Positions 40,510-50,090 are shown, counted from the first letter of the stretch. The stretch is DNA of 64,000 nucleotides from Cetobacterium somerae (GCF_022430525.1 NZ_CP092522.1:1-64000), one strand, 5' to 3'. The notes: a model not told the origin generated them from the letters alone. A program made the numbers and translations.

Positions 40510-41294
40510 AAAAAGTTAACTCAGGATATGATGAGATAATTTTGGAAAATGTCAATATAGAAATAGAAGAATGTTCATGGACATTTATAATAGGAAAAAC
40601 AGGTAGTGGAAAATCAACCCTTTTACAAACTATAGGATTTTTATTGAATAATATCCAAGGAGAAATCTTATGGAAAGGAATTAATTTATCTAATTCTCAA
40701 AACTTAAAAAAATTTAGAGAAGCTACGGGATATATGTTTCAATATACTGAGAAACAATTTTTTAATAATACAATAAAAGAAGAGATTGAGTATATTTTAA
40801 TTAAGAAAAAAGTTTCTAGAGAAGAAATTGATAGAAGTGTAAATGAAGTTCTAAAACTTTTGAAATTATCTAATGAAATTTTAAATAAATCTCCATATGA
40901 AATAAGTGGAGGTCAAAAAAGGTTAGTTGCATTAGCATCAATTTTAGTCACTTCTCCTAAATTATTATTATTAGATGAACCAACTGCGGGATTAGATTTA
41001 GAAAATAAAAAGTTATTTTTTGATGTCTTAAAACAATTAAAAAATAAAGGAGTTACAATTATACAAATATCTCATTTATTTGAGGATGTTTTAGAATATG
41101 GAGATAAAGTTTTTTTATTAGAAAATAAAAAAATTATAAATGAAGGAGTTCCCTTAAAAGTTTTAGAGAAATCTGACTTAGAATTTATAGAATTTTGCAA
41201 AATTATTAATAAATGTGGAATAGAAACAGAAAATATAAAAAACATAGATGAATTATTAGAGAGGATTGGGATAGATGCTAAAGAAAGATTTTGA
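40494..41294 (+). CDS. ecfA2: ECF transporter ATPase subunit A2
   Basis: 266 aa. Walker A IIGKTGSGKSTLLQ near residue 32, Q-loop FQYTEKQFFNN near 80, signature ISGGQKRLVALA near 135 and Walker B LLLDEPTAGLD near 158. It overlaps ecfA1 by 16 bases (SD GGGGGAG) and ecfT by 20 bases, the tight coupling expected for fixed stoichiometry. Confidence 0.92.
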   Translation: MEISLKKVNSGYDEIILENVNIEIEECSWTFIIGKTGSGKSTLLQTIGFLLNNIQGEILWKGINLSNSQNLKKFREATGYMFQYTEKQFFNNTIKEEIEYILIKKKVSREEIDRSVNEVLKLLKLSNEILNKSPYEISGGQKRLVALASILVTSPKLLLLDEPTAGLDLENKKLFFDVLKQLKNKGVTIIQISHLFEDVLEYGDKVFLLENKKIINEGVPLKVLEKSDLEFIEFCKIINKCGIETENIKNIDELLERIGIDAKERF

Positions 41295-41991
41295 CCCTCG
41301 AATAGTATTTTATACAACTATAGGTTATATTATAGCAATTGGTTTTGCAAATAAATATTATCAGATAATTATAATTTTACCATTTATATTTTATCAAATG
41401 AAATTATTTTCAGTTGACTTAAACAAATTAAAAAAAATATTCAAGTATTCAATAGGACTTTTACTATCAATGATATTTGTAAATTTACTTTTAATGAATA
41501 AAAATATAGAATATGTATTTCTTTCTACTTTTAGACTTTTAACAATTATTTTCTTAGTTACCTCTATGGTTTCTAAAATGGAGATTAGAGAGATTGGATT
41601 TGTAATAGAGAAGATGTTATCACCTTTAAAAATATTTAAAGTTCCAGTTGACTCAATAGGAGTTATAACAGCCTTGGCATTTAAATTTATTCCAATGTTA
41701 GAAGAAGAAAGCAAAAGAATAATAATAGCTCAAAAAGCAAGAGGCATTGATTATAAATTGATGAATTTGAAAGAAAAAATTAGCAATATTTTAACACTAT
41801 TTTTTCCAGTAGTTATTTGTGGAATACAAAATGCAGTAAATTTAGCAATATCTATGGAAGTTAGAGGATATGGAAACGGAATTAAAAGAACTAGATTAAA
41901 AGATTATAAATTAGAAAAAAATGATTATTTTTATCTTTTTTTTAGTTTTATGATTTCTATTTTATATGTTGTATTTTGTTTAAGTATTTAA
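41275..41991 (+). CDS. ecfT: ECF transporter transmembrane subunit EcfT
   Basis: 238-aa membrane protein with about five to six segments. The paired coupling-helix motifs containing Ala-Arg-Gly appear as AQKARGIDY near residue 153 and MEVRGYGNG near 196. EcfT connects the ATPases to exchangeable S subunits; since the operon contains its own S gene, this set may be dedicated. A terminator follows. Confidence 0.9.
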   Translation: MLKKDFDPRIVFYTTIGYIIAIGFANKYYQIIIILPFIFYQMKLFSVDLNKLKKIFKYSIGLLLSMIFVNLLLMNKNIEYVFLSTFRLLTIIFLVTSMVSKMEIREIGFVIEKMLSPLKIFKVPVDSIGVITALAFKFIPMLEEESKRIIIAQKARGIDYKLMNLKEKISNILTLFFPVVICGIQNAVNLAISMEVRGYGNGIKRTRLKDYKLEKNDYFYLFFSFMISILYVVFCLSI

Positions 41992-41995
41992 AATG

Positions 41996-42040
41996 AAAAA
42001 GCTAAGGTGACTCTGTTAAGGTCAATCCTTAGCTTTTTTT
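41996..42040. terminator. Terminator between ecfT and the TonB-dependent receptor gene
   Basis: AAAAAGCTAAGG and CCTTAGCTTTTT form a 12-bp stem with an inner TGAC/GTCA pair, flanked by A and T tracts; serves convergent genes. Confidence 0.85.
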
Positions 42041-42063
42041 ATAGATTAAAAATTAGTTTTCTT

Positions 42064-44211
42064 TTAAAATATATAAGTAAACCCTGAATAGAAAGTTCTT
42101 CCATTAGCTGGATCATAAAGAATCTCATTATTGGAAATACCCTCTTGATCATAGTTGTCTCTATTTAAGATATTATTAATACCTCCATATATTTTTAATC
42201 CGTTATTAAAGACATAATTAAGGCTTAAATCAAGAGTTATAAAACTTTGAGCCTCATACTTATTAGCTTTATCTAAATAGTATTTATCTTTATAATTAAA
42301 AGATAATATAGAGTTAAAATTATCTGTAAAATTGATAAGTGTTCCTAAGTTAGCATTTATTTTAGGAGTATATGGAACTTGATTCCCCTCTAAATTTGAA
42401 TTTTTAGAATCCTCTTTAATTTTAGCATCTATATAAGCTAGATTTTCAAAGAAAACAAACTTTCCAAAAGTTTGCTCCAAACTCAATTCAATACCTTTTC
42501 GCTCAGTTTTACCAAAATTACCATAATACCATTCTTTTCCATGATAAACTTCGTTATAATAAATTTCATTTTTAGTTTTTCCAATGAATCCATTTAGAGA
42601 AACAAAACTTCCAAGGAGATAATCTTTAATTCCAATTTCTAAAGTTTGATTTGTTTCAGGCTTTAAATCATTTAAGATATAATCAGTTCCATCTTTATCT
42701 TGAAACTCTGTTGGAGCAGGAGTTCTAAAACTTTCTTCGAAACGAGTATAGATATTACCAGTATCAGAGTATAAATAATTTATGGCAAATTCATAGCTAT
42801 CATTATGCATTGATTTTTTTATATAATCAGTTTTTAAACCTGTATCAACATAACCATTGTTGAGAAAAATAGGTTTTACTCTATGGTAATAGTGACTATT
42901 TTTTGTAGTATTATATTTTGTCCATTCTCTTCTATAACCTTGTAAAAATTCAAATTTATCAATAGATGTTTTATTAAAAATATAGATTCCGTTGCTTTCT
43001 TTTTTACTTGATAAATCGTAAACTTTATACATATCCATAAAATTAGTAAAATCTCTTTTACTTTTTTGCTCTTTATAATCATAACCTAAAATTAAGTAAC
43101 TATTAGTCATATAATTGTATTTTAAAGATGGATTGATTTTAAATTTTTCATCAGTAAAGGTACCGATATTATCGGCATAGTAATTTTTGTAATTAAATGG
43201 ATTTGTTAAAGAGCCAAAGTTTGCATATGTAGCCTCTTTAGTTGTAACATCATTAGTATTTTTTTGATAGCTTCCGTTTAAATTAAATTCAAATTCATTA
43301 TTAATTTTTTTAGTGTAATTGAAAGAAAATTCATCTCTTCTTAAGTTAGATTTATCTAAGATATCTCCAGTTCCTTCTAAAAGTGGATATTTATTACTTG
43401 AATTATTTTTAAGATATGAACCATCAAAATCTACACCAGATTGTGAAGAATTATTTTTTAATTGATCTTTGGTCAAAAGATTAGCTGTTTTATTTTTTTT
43501 ATTGTAATAGGAATATTGTAACTTTAATTTATCATCTTTAGTTAAATTTAATAAAGTTGTAAAATCAACATGTTCTGAATTAATTTTTTCATTGTCTCTA
43601 TTAGTTTGACTATTTTCTTTAGAGTAATTTAATATGAATGACATATAATCGTTAACTTTAAGAGAAATTCCTGTATCAAAGATATTTTCTCCTTTACTAC
43701 CATATCTGTACCCAATATTCCCATTAGTTTTCTCTATAGAGTCTTTTGTAATAATATTAACAAGTCCTCCAGTAAAACCATCACCATAAAGTACACCATT
43801 ACCACCAGGTAAAATTTCAATTCTTTCAATTGATGATAAAGCGATAGAATTTAGAGGTAGTGTTCCATGATTTATATCAACAGGATTAATAGATGTACCA
43901 TCAACTAAGACTTGAACAGTTGCTTTTGAATTAATACCACTACCTCTCATTTGAATTGACTCTCCTACAGAGTTTCTTGTAATAGTAATTAAAGGTGAAC
44001 TATTTAAAGTTTCAGTAACATTTTTAAAATTCTTTTCAGAAATTTCTTCTTTTGTTATTATTTGAATATTTTTTGGTGTATTTTGTATAGAATCTTCATA
44101 TCCAACAGAAGATATAACACTTTTTTCTAAAAATACCCCATTTTCTTCTAGCTCCATAGAATAATTTAAAGTAGAAATTAAAATCCCCAATGAAATAAAA
44201 TATTTGTTCAT
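42064..44211 (-). CDS. TonB-dependent outer-membrane receptor
   Basis: 715 aa from the ATG at 44211 behind GGAGGGATT; a longer in-frame ATG lies in the promoter. A signal peptide (MNKYFISLGILISTLNYSMEL) is followed by a plug domain (about 35-160) with NIQIITKEEISEKNFKNV, IQMRGSG and the ERIEILPGGNGVLYGDG motif, and then a 22-strand barrel ending FYSGFTYIF with terminal Phe. The ligand (siderophore, heme or another chelate) is not evident. A Fur-like motif in its promoter suggests iron control. No ABC transporter adjoins it. Confidence 0.93.
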   Translation of the reverse strand: MNKYFISLGILISTLNYSMELEENGVFLEKSVISSVGYEDSIQNTPKNIQIITKEEISEKNFKNVTETLNSSPLITITRNSVGESIQMRGSGINSKATVQVLVDGTSINPVDINHGTLPLNSIALSSIERIEILPGGNGVLYGDGFTGGLVNIITKDSIEKTNGNIGYRYGSKGENIFDTGISLKVNDYMSFILNYSKENSQTNRDNEKINSEHVDFTTLLNLTKDDKLKLQYSYYNKKNKTANLLTKDQLKNNSSQSGVDFDGSYLKNNSSNKYPLLEGTGDILDKSNLRRDEFSFNYTKKINNEFEFNLNGSYQKNTNDVTTKEATYANFGSLTNPFNYKNYYADNIGTFTDEKFKINPSLKYNYMTNSYLILGYDYKEQKSKRDFTNFMDMYKVYDLSSKKESNGIYIFNKTSIDKFEFLQGYRREWTKYNTTKNSHYYHRVKPIFLNNGYVDTGLKTDYIKKSMHNDSYEFAINYLYSDTGNIYTRFEESFRTPAPTEFQDKDGTDYILNDLKPETNQTLEIGIKDYLLGSFVSLNGFIGKTKNEIYYNEVYHGKEWYYGNFGKTERKGIELSLEQTFGKFVFFENLAYIDAKIKEDSKNSNLEGNQVPYTPKINANLGTLINFTDNFNSILSFNYKDKYYLDKANKYEAQSFITLDLSLNYVFNNGLKIYGGINNILNRDNYDQEGISNNEILYDPANGRTFYSGFTYIF

Positions 44212-44225
44212 AATCCCTCCGTTAT

Positions 44226-44329
44226 AAAAATATTTGTTTGTCAAAATAATATTAGCACAACGTATTTAAATTTGCAATAAAATATATTTAAAAAATAAAA
44301 TATTTGATTATCAAAATAAATTGTGCTAA
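44226..44329. promoter_or_regulatory. Divergent promoters with two related Fur-like elements
   Basis: The element AATATTTGTTTGTCAAAATAA (split here as 44229-44249) and its relative AATATTTGATTATCAAAATA (44299-44318) lie in the TonB-receptor and YbaN promoters. The plus promoter is TTGATT (about 44304), 17 bp, TAAAAT with extended TTGTGC; the minus promoter is TTGCAA, 17 bp, TAATAT, also preceded by TTGTGC. The element overlaps the -35 of one promoter and the start region of the other. ATTATCAAAAT resembles half of a Fur box. Confidence 0.6.
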
Positions 44330-44359
44330 AATAGTATAAATTATAGAGGGAGGATATTT

Positions 44360-44725
44360 ATGAGGAAAAAATTATATTTAATATTAGGGTGTTTATCTTT
44401 GGTTTTAGGAGCTATCGGAGTATTTTTACCTCTTTTACCAACAACTCCCTTTGTACTTTTAGCTGCATTTTTATTTGAAAGAAGTTCCGAAAAATTTCAT
44501 AGATTGTTATTAGAAAATAGAATATTTGGAAAATATATAAAAGATTATACGCAAAAAAAAGGAATAACATATAAAAATAAAATTATTGCAATAAGTGTAA
44601 TGACTTTAGGAATGGGGAAAGGTTTTCTTTCAATGCAAAATATTTATGGACGTGCATTTCTTTTAATAGTATATTTAGTAGTTTTAACTCATATTTTAAA
44701 ATTAAAAACATTGAAAGAAAATTAA
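44360..44725 (+). CDS. YbaN-like (DUF454) inner-membrane protein
   Basis: 121 aa, three to four hydrophobic segments, with the DUF454 opening GCLSLVLGAIGVFLPLLPTT and PFVLLAAFLFERSSEKFH. GGGAGG precedes the ATG. It is divergent from the TonB receptor and shares a control region with it; in several bacteria this family is found near iron and heme genes. The molecular role is not established. Confidence 0.85.
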   Translation: MRKKLYLILGCLSLVLGAIGVFLPLLPTTPFVLLAAFLFERSSEKFHRLLLENRIFGKYIKDYTQKKGITYKNKIIAISVMTLGMGKGFLSMQNIYGRAFLLIVYLVVLTHILKLKTLKEN

Positions 44726-44813
44726 ATTATAGAAGAGTTAACTTTCAAAGTTATATATATTTTATTAATAGATTAAATCGATAAATTAGTATATAATATA
44801 ATGTATTTATATT

Positions 44814-44870
44814 GTGAGGTGATTGCTTTGAAATGAGTTAACTGAGGATGGGACTTTTAGGTTAAAAGTT
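44814..44870 (+). promoter_or_regulatory. Leader B: start-stop mini-ORF plus hairpin before the rhodanese gene
   Basis: GAGGTGA (44816-44822) is followed by two overlapping two-codon frames, TTG-AAA-TGA (44828) and ATG-AGT-TAA (44833). The hairpin ACTTTT-AGGTTA-AAAGT (44853-44870) is identical to that in leader A at 38522-38540. A TATAAT-rich promoter region lies about 25-30 bases upstream (near 44791-44801). Confidence 0.6.
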
Positions 44871-44925
44871 AAAAATTTATTTGGCAAAGTGTTGTCTTAA
44901 AATATAAGTTAGGGAGAAGTACAAA

Positions 44926-46212
44926 ATGAAAAAAATATTATTTTTACTAATAATTTTATCAACAATTTTATTAGGAAAGGATATCAAAACTAATGAATTA
45001 CTAAAAAATCTTAATAATCCTGAATGGATTATAGTTGATACAAGAGATAGTAATGAATATAATGGATGGAATTTATCTAATCTAAAAATAAATGGACATA
45101 TAAAAGGAGCTACTGATTTGTCTGCTAATTGGTTAAAGGCAAAATATTTAAGCTCTAGTAATAAAGAGATATTAAAGCAAAGAGTTTTAGAAAAAGGAAT
45201 TATACCAGAAAAAAATATTGTTTTATATGGAACATCTACAGAAATGAAAGATGTAGAGAAATACTTAAAAGAAAATGGTGTAAAAAATATTTATTTTTAT
45301 GATTTTGAAAAAAATAAAGATTATGATAGATTACCTTTTGAAACATACGAGAATTATGAAATTTTAGTTCCAGCAACTTGGGTAAAAAATGCTATGGACA
45401 AAAATGAGATTAAGATTTTTGAAGTATCTTGGGGAAGTATAAAGGATGCTGCTGTATATTTAGCAGGGCATATTCCAGGAGCTCCGCATATTAATACAGA
45501 TAGTATTGAACCACCACCAAAGTGGATGTTAAATACAGATGAAAATTTAATTAAATTTGCTGAAGAGATGGGAATTTCTAAAAATGATAGAGTTGTTCTT
45601 TATGGTGAAAATGTTATGGCATCATATAGATTAGCTATAATTTTAAAATATCTTGGAGTAAAAGATGTAAGAGTTTTAAATGGTGGTTTAGATGCTTGGA
45701 AAGATATGGGATACAAAACAGAAATGGGAATTGTTAAACCAACCCCAATTAAAGATTTTGGATCTAAAACTCCTTTAAATAAAAGTTTAATAGTAAATGA
45801 AAATGGAGCAAAGCAAGTTTTAAAAGATAATAAAAATTCAAAACTTTTAGTAGATATTAGATCATACAATGAAAGAATTGGAAAAGAATCAGGATATTCA
45901 TATATGGATAGAAAAGGTAGAATTACAGGATCTGTATGGGGAAAATCTGGAACTAAATCAACAACATTGGAAGACTATAGAAATATTGATAACACAATGA
46001 GAAACGGTTATGAAATTATCTCTATGTGGTCTGGATTAGGAATTAATACAAATAAAGAGTTAACATTTTTCTGTGGATCAGGATGGAGAGCAGCAGAAGT
46101 ATTATTTTATTCTCAAGTGATGGGATTAAAAAATAATGCTCTTTATTCCAATGGTTGGATGGAATGGAGTGAAGATAGTTCAAATCCAATTGAAACAGGG
46201 ATAGAGAACTAA
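44926..46212 (+). CDS. Exported triple-rhodanese sulfurtransferase
   Basis: 428 aa with a signal peptide (MKKILFLLIILSTILLGKD). Three rhodanese repeats are visible: about 22-145 (IIVDTRDSNEY, then VLYGTSTE), about 150-268 (LAGHIPGAPHIN, then VVLYGENVMASYR) and about 290-425 (LLVDIRSYNER, then FFCGSGWRAAE). Only the third has the catalytic loop cysteine; the first two loops lack Cys and are probably structural or binding domains. The protein would move sulfane sulfur in the periplasm. It is monocistronic with terminator, and its leader shares a motif with the TudS/ECF operon. Confidence 0.88.
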   Translation: MKKILFLLIILSTILLGKDIKTNELLKNLNNPEWIIVDTRDSNEYNGWNLSNLKINGHIKGATDLSANWLKAKYLSSSNKEILKQRVLEKGIIPEKNIVLYGTSTEMKDVEKYLKENGVKNIYFYDFEKNKDYDRLPFETYENYEILVPATWVKNAMDKNEIKIFEVSWGSIKDAAVYLAGHIPGAPHINTDSIEPPPKWMLNTDENLIKFAEEMGISKNDRVVLYGENVMASYRLAIILKYLGVKDVRVLNGGLDAWKDMGYKTEMGIVKPTPIKDFGSKTPLNKSLIVNENGAKQVLKDNKNSKLLVDIRSYNERIGKESGYSYMDRKGRITGSVWGKSGTKSTTLEDYRNIDNTMRNGYEIISMWSGLGINTNKELTFFCGSGWRAAEVLFYSQVMGLKNNALYSNGWMEWSEDSSNPIETGIEN

Positions 46213-46215
46213 ATA

Positions 46216-46250
46216 GCAAAAAGCAGCTTAATAAATAGGCTGCTTTTTCT
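46216..46250. terminator. Terminator between the rhodanese and MerR genes
   Basis: AAAAAGCAGC and GCTGCTTTTT form a 10-bp stem around an 11-base loop, flanked by A/T tracts, between convergent genes. Confidence 0.88.
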
Positions 46251-46256
46251 TTATTT

Positions 46257-47060
46257 TTAAATTACTGGGATTCTTAAAAGATATAAAAAATCTTTTTTAC
46301 TTTTAAACATAATTAAATCTGTGAATGTTAAATAAAATTCATTTTTTGGTGAGTATTCATTTTCTTTTATCCAATTCAAAAGATTTTCAACAATATTTTG
46401 CTCTTCAAAAGCACCTTTACCATAAACACAAGCATATTTTCCTTTAGGAATAACTATTGATTTATTTGTATGATTTTCTTTCATACTAGCAATAAGACAA
46501 TCTTTAGTAAATCTGTTTTTTTTCCAATTATTAAAGGAAACCTTAAACCCTCTTAAAATAGGCGTTAAATTATTACTAATTTCAAAATTATCAATATTTT
46601 TTAATGTTTTGCTTAATTCTCCTAAAGAATGAACAGGGTCATTATAAATAATCCCTTTAATATCAGCAGTTTCATCTATAAAGGGAATACCAACCTTTTT
46701 TTCTAATTGAAAATTTTCTTTAAATTTATTCCAACTTTCAACCAGTTCTTTTTCTGTATTTTTTAATTTTTTTATTTCTAATTTTGTTTCTAATAACACT
46801 TTTTCAAATAGTTGTAAAGTGTGTTCATAATCCATATTTTCAAAATGACTTTTTATATATTCAATAGAAAATCCTAAATGTCTCATATGACTAATTACTT
46901 TTAATGTAATTATTTGCATAGGTGTATAGTAACGGTAATTAGTATCGTCATTTTTAAAAGCTGGAGAAAGTAAACCAACCTTATCATAATATCGTAGAGT
47001 TGATATTGGAATATTCGTAGATTTAGAAACTTCTCCTATTGTAAAAAATTCATCAAACAT
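46257..47060 (-). CDS. MerR-family regulator at the end of the RND efflux operon
   Basis: 267 aa. The winged helix is FTIGEVSKSTNIPISTLRYYDK with the RYYTPMQIITL continuation, followed by a coiled coil (about 78-125) and a C-terminal effector domain (about 140-267) ending LLRIPVI. It follows the RND gene by one base and is the last of four genes. The operon promoter has a 19-bp spacer, so this protein probably controls its own operon. Similar in plan to the MerR protein at 18097-18912 but clearly distinct in sequence. Confidence 0.9.
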   Translation of the reverse strand: MFDEFFTIGEVSKSTNIPISTLRYYDKVGLLSPAFKNDDTNYRYYTPMQIITLKVISHMRHLGFSIEYIKSHFENMDYEHTLQLFEKVLLETKLEIKKLKNTEKELVESWNKFKENFQLEKKVGIPFIDETADIKGIIYNDPVHSLGELSKTLKNIDNFEISNNLTPILRGFKVSFNNWKKNRFTKDCLIASMKENHTNKSIVIPKGKYACVYGKGAFEEQNIVENLLNWIKENEYSPKNEFYLTFTDLIMFKSKKDFLYLLRIPVI

Positions 47061-47061
47061 A

Positions 47062-50000
47062 TTATCTCCTAATAATTTTTTTTATATATATTTTCGTATC
47101 ATTAACTAAATAATAGAAAACAGGAATAACAATTAATGTAAATAAAGTAGCAGTGGAAAGTCCAAATATAACAACAAAGGACATTCCTGCGTACATTTCT
47201 GAGCCATCACCATTACTTATAGCTAAAGGAATCATTCCCAAAACAGTAGTTAAAGTAGTCATAAGAATTGGTCTAAGTCTTGTTTTACCGGATACAATAA
47301 GAGCTCGGTTAATATTATCACCAGCTTCTCTTCTAATATTTATAAAATCAATTAAAACTATAGCATTATTAACGACTATTCCAGCAAGCATTACAAAACC
47401 AACAGCAACCATAGCATCAAGATTAACCCTAAATAAAGCTAAACTGTATAGAGCACCCATAGTTGAAAGAGGAATTGAAAGCAAAATAATAAATGGAAGA
47501 ATAAAAGATTCAAATTGCCAAACTAAAATAAAATAGATTAAGAATATGGCAACTAAGAAACTTATAAAAAGTTGATTTCCCATATCAGCCATATCAGCAC
47601 TATCTCCACCAAATCCAAAAGAAATACTTTCAGGGACACCTAAATTATTAAACGTTTCTATAATAGAGTTTTTAGCACTTTGTAAATCAAATCCATTTTC
47701 TAAGTTAGCATAAAGAACAACTTTCTTTTTTTTATCTTTTTTTTCAATCTTAGATGGACCTTCTTCTAAAACAAGGTTAGCTATGTCAGAGATTCTGATA
47801 TTTTTTCCATTATCTAAAGTAATCCGAGAGTCCATTAGTAGTTTTGTAGAAGTTCTATATTTTTTTTGAAGTTGTACGGTCACATCAATCTCTTGATTAT
47901 CACTATTTATCGTGATTGGCTGTCCTCCTAAAATTTGAGTTTTAATCATTAGTGCTAGACTTTCAATGTCAACTCCATAAAATTTAGCTTTTTCTCTATC
48001 CACAATAATCTTCCCTTCAGGTTTTCCTCCTTCAAAAGAAGAGGAAATATCTGTTATTCCATTGATATAGTACATTTTTTCTTTTAACTTTTCAGATATT
48101 TCTTTTAGTTGTGATTCATTATCAGAGTAAAGTTCAAATTCAACATCGTAAATACCATCAGAACCGAATACATAAGAAGGAACAACAGTTAAAATAACGT
48201 CTGGAATACCTGTAAAAGTTAATCTTAAATTTTTAACAATTTCTTGTAAACTTTCCTTTCTAGATGTTTTTAGTCCAGCGTTTATATTTAAAATAGCATT
48301 GCTAGTATCTCCAGACATAGTATATGAGTTAACAATAGATATATCTTTAACTTTATTTTCTAATATACTTCCAATTCTATTACTCATATTTATATCGGCA
48401 CTAGAAGGAAGTTTCGCAACAACAGCAAATCTTCCTTCATCAGTTGTAGGAATAAATCCTCCGCCTAACGTTGAAGCTGCAAAAATAGAACCTATAAAAA
48501 GTAGTATAGTTAAAATAGCAGTAATTCCTCTATTTTTAATAGCCCATCTTAGAATTGAAAGATATATTCTTTTTAGTTTTTTTATAAATTTTCCTTCTGA
48601 GTTTATATCTTTTTTTTCATTCAATATTTTACTTGAAAGCATAGGAACAAAAACTAAGGCAACAATTAATGAAGCAAATAATGAATAAGAGATAGAATAT
48701 GAAAGATCTTTGAATTGTTCCTTAGCCATTCCCTCTTGAAAAACTATTGGTAAAAATACAGAAACTGTTGTTAAAGTTGATGCTAAAACAGGAAGGCCCA
48801 TTTCAGCGGCTCCATCTTTAGCGGCTTGAACTCTATTCTTCCCAAGTTCACTCATATGTCTATATATATTATCTAAAACAACAACAGAGTTATCAACAAG
48901 CATACCAATTCCTAAAGATAATCCCATTAGTGAAACCAGGTTTAGTGTTAAACCTTGGGCATTTAAAAGAAAAAATGTAAAAATAACAGATATTGGTATA
49001 GCTACAGCAATAACTATAGTAGCAGATATACTTTTTAAAAACAAATACAATATACCTGAAGCTAAAATTAAACCAATAATTCCAGTTTCTTTAACATTAT
49101 TTATTGAATTATTAATTGTAATTGTAGAGTCAAAGTCGTAATCGATAGTAGAATTTAAAGGTAGGGAGTTTTTAACTCCTTTTAAAGTCTTATTAATAGA
49201 ATCTACAATTTCAATAGCGTTCCCATCATCAGTTTTAGCAACAACGATAACTAGACCATCGGAACTATTTTTTCTAAATAAACTAGAAGGGTCTTTAGTA
49301 TCAATTCTAATATCTGCAACATCTTTTAGTCTTAGAAGATGACCGTTATCATTTTTTAAAATAATATTTTCAATTTCTTGAGGAGTTTTTAATTCTCCTT
49401 GAACTTTTATATAAAACTCTTTTTCACCTTCTTTAACTTGTCCACCAGGAATAGTAGTACTTGCCCTAGATATTAAATTAGAAACTTCTAAAATTCCAAG
49501 GTTATAGTTTTCAAGTTTTTCAGGATCAATTTCGACTAAAACCTCTTGTTCTTTACCACCAAAAATTATAATTTGCGAAACACCTTCGATTCTTTCTAAA
49601 AGTGGTTTTAAACTATTTTCAGCATAAGTTCTAACTTCCATGGGGTCTCCTCCAGACATAGTTAAAACAGCAGCTGGAATAGAACCCATAGATTGTTCTC
49701 TAATAGAAGGTTCTTCAATATCTTCAGGTAATTTATTTTTTATTTGGTTAATTTCATTTTGTATTAAAGTTATTTTTGTTTCGATGTCAGTTCCATATTT
49801 AAATTTTACATTTATTTTTGATGTCTCTGAACTTGATGTAGAAGAATATTCTGTGATACCATCAACATTTGGAAGAATATCTTCAACTTTTTTGGTAATC
49901 ATTTTATCAACATCTTCAGGAGTAGCTCCTTTCCACTCAATAGTAATTCTAATGGTTGGGTTAGATGTATTTGGCATTAGTTCTATTGGCATTTTTGATA

Positions 50001-50088
50001 GACCTAATAGACCAAAGAATATCATAGATATTATAATCATTGTTGCTGTTGCAGGTTTTTTTATAGAAAATTCAGAAAGTAATCTCAT
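47062..50088 (-). CDS. RND efflux pump inner-membrane subunit (HAE1/AcrB-like)
   Basis: 1008 aa with twelve membrane segments and two large periplasmic loops. Near the N-terminus SIKKPATATMIIISMIFFGL, IRITIEWKGATPEDVDKMIT and EVLVEIDPEKLENYNLG are typical RND repeats. The proton-relay Asp is in GIGMLVDNSVVVLDNI near residue 395-410, with the matching second-half stretch GIVVNNAIVLIDFIN near 910. It works with the adaptor and TolC-like protein encoded upstream to expel drugs, detergents or lipids. Gap to the adaptor gene is 2 bases. Confidence 0.94.
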   Translation of the reverse strand: MRLLSEFSIKKPATATMIIISMIFFGLLGLSKMPIELMPNTSNPTIRITIEWKGATPEDVDKMITKKVEDILPNVDGITEYSSTSSSETSKINVKFKYGTDIETKITLIQNEINQIKNKLPEDIEEPSIREQSMGSIPAAVLTMSGGDPMEVRTYAENSLKPLLERIEGVSQIIIFGGKEQEVLVEIDPEKLENYNLGILEVSNLISRASTTIPGGQVKEGEKEFYIKVQGELKTPQEIENIILKNDNGHLLRLKDVADIRIDTKDPSSLFRKNSSDGLVIVVAKTDDGNAIEIVDSINKTLKGVKNSLPLNSTIDYDFDSTITINNSINNVKETGIIGLILASGILYLFLKSISATIVIAVAIPISVIFTFFLLNAQGLTLNLVSLMGLSLGIGMLVDNSVVVLDNIYRHMSELGKNRVQAAKDGAAEMGLPVLASTLTTVSVFLPIVFQEGMAKEQFKDLSYSISYSLFASLIVALVFVPMLSSKILNEKKDINSEGKFIKKLKRIYLSILRWAIKNRGITAILTILLFIGSIFAASTLGGGFIPTTDEGRFAVVAKLPSSADINMSNRIGSILENKVKDISIVNSYTMSGDTSNAILNINAGLKTSRKESLQEIVKNLRLTFTGIPDVILTVVPSYVFGSDGIYDVEFELYSDNESQLKEISEKLKEKMYYINGITDISSSFEGGKPEGKIIVDREKAKFYGVDIESLALMIKTQILGGQPITINSDNQEIDVTVQLQKKYRTSTKLLMDSRITLDNGKNIRISDIANLVLEEGPSKIEKKDKKKKVVLYANLENGFDLQSAKNSIIETFNNLGVPESISFGFGGDSADMADMGNQLFISFLVAIFLIYFILVWQFESFILPFIILLSIPLSTMGALYSLALFRVNLDAMVAVGFVMLAGIVVNNAIVLIDFINIRREAGDNINRALIVSGKTRLRPILMTTLTTVLGMIPLAISNGDGSEMYAGMSFVVIFGLSTATLFTLIVIPVFYYLVNDTKIYIKKIIRR

Positions 50089-50090
50089 GA

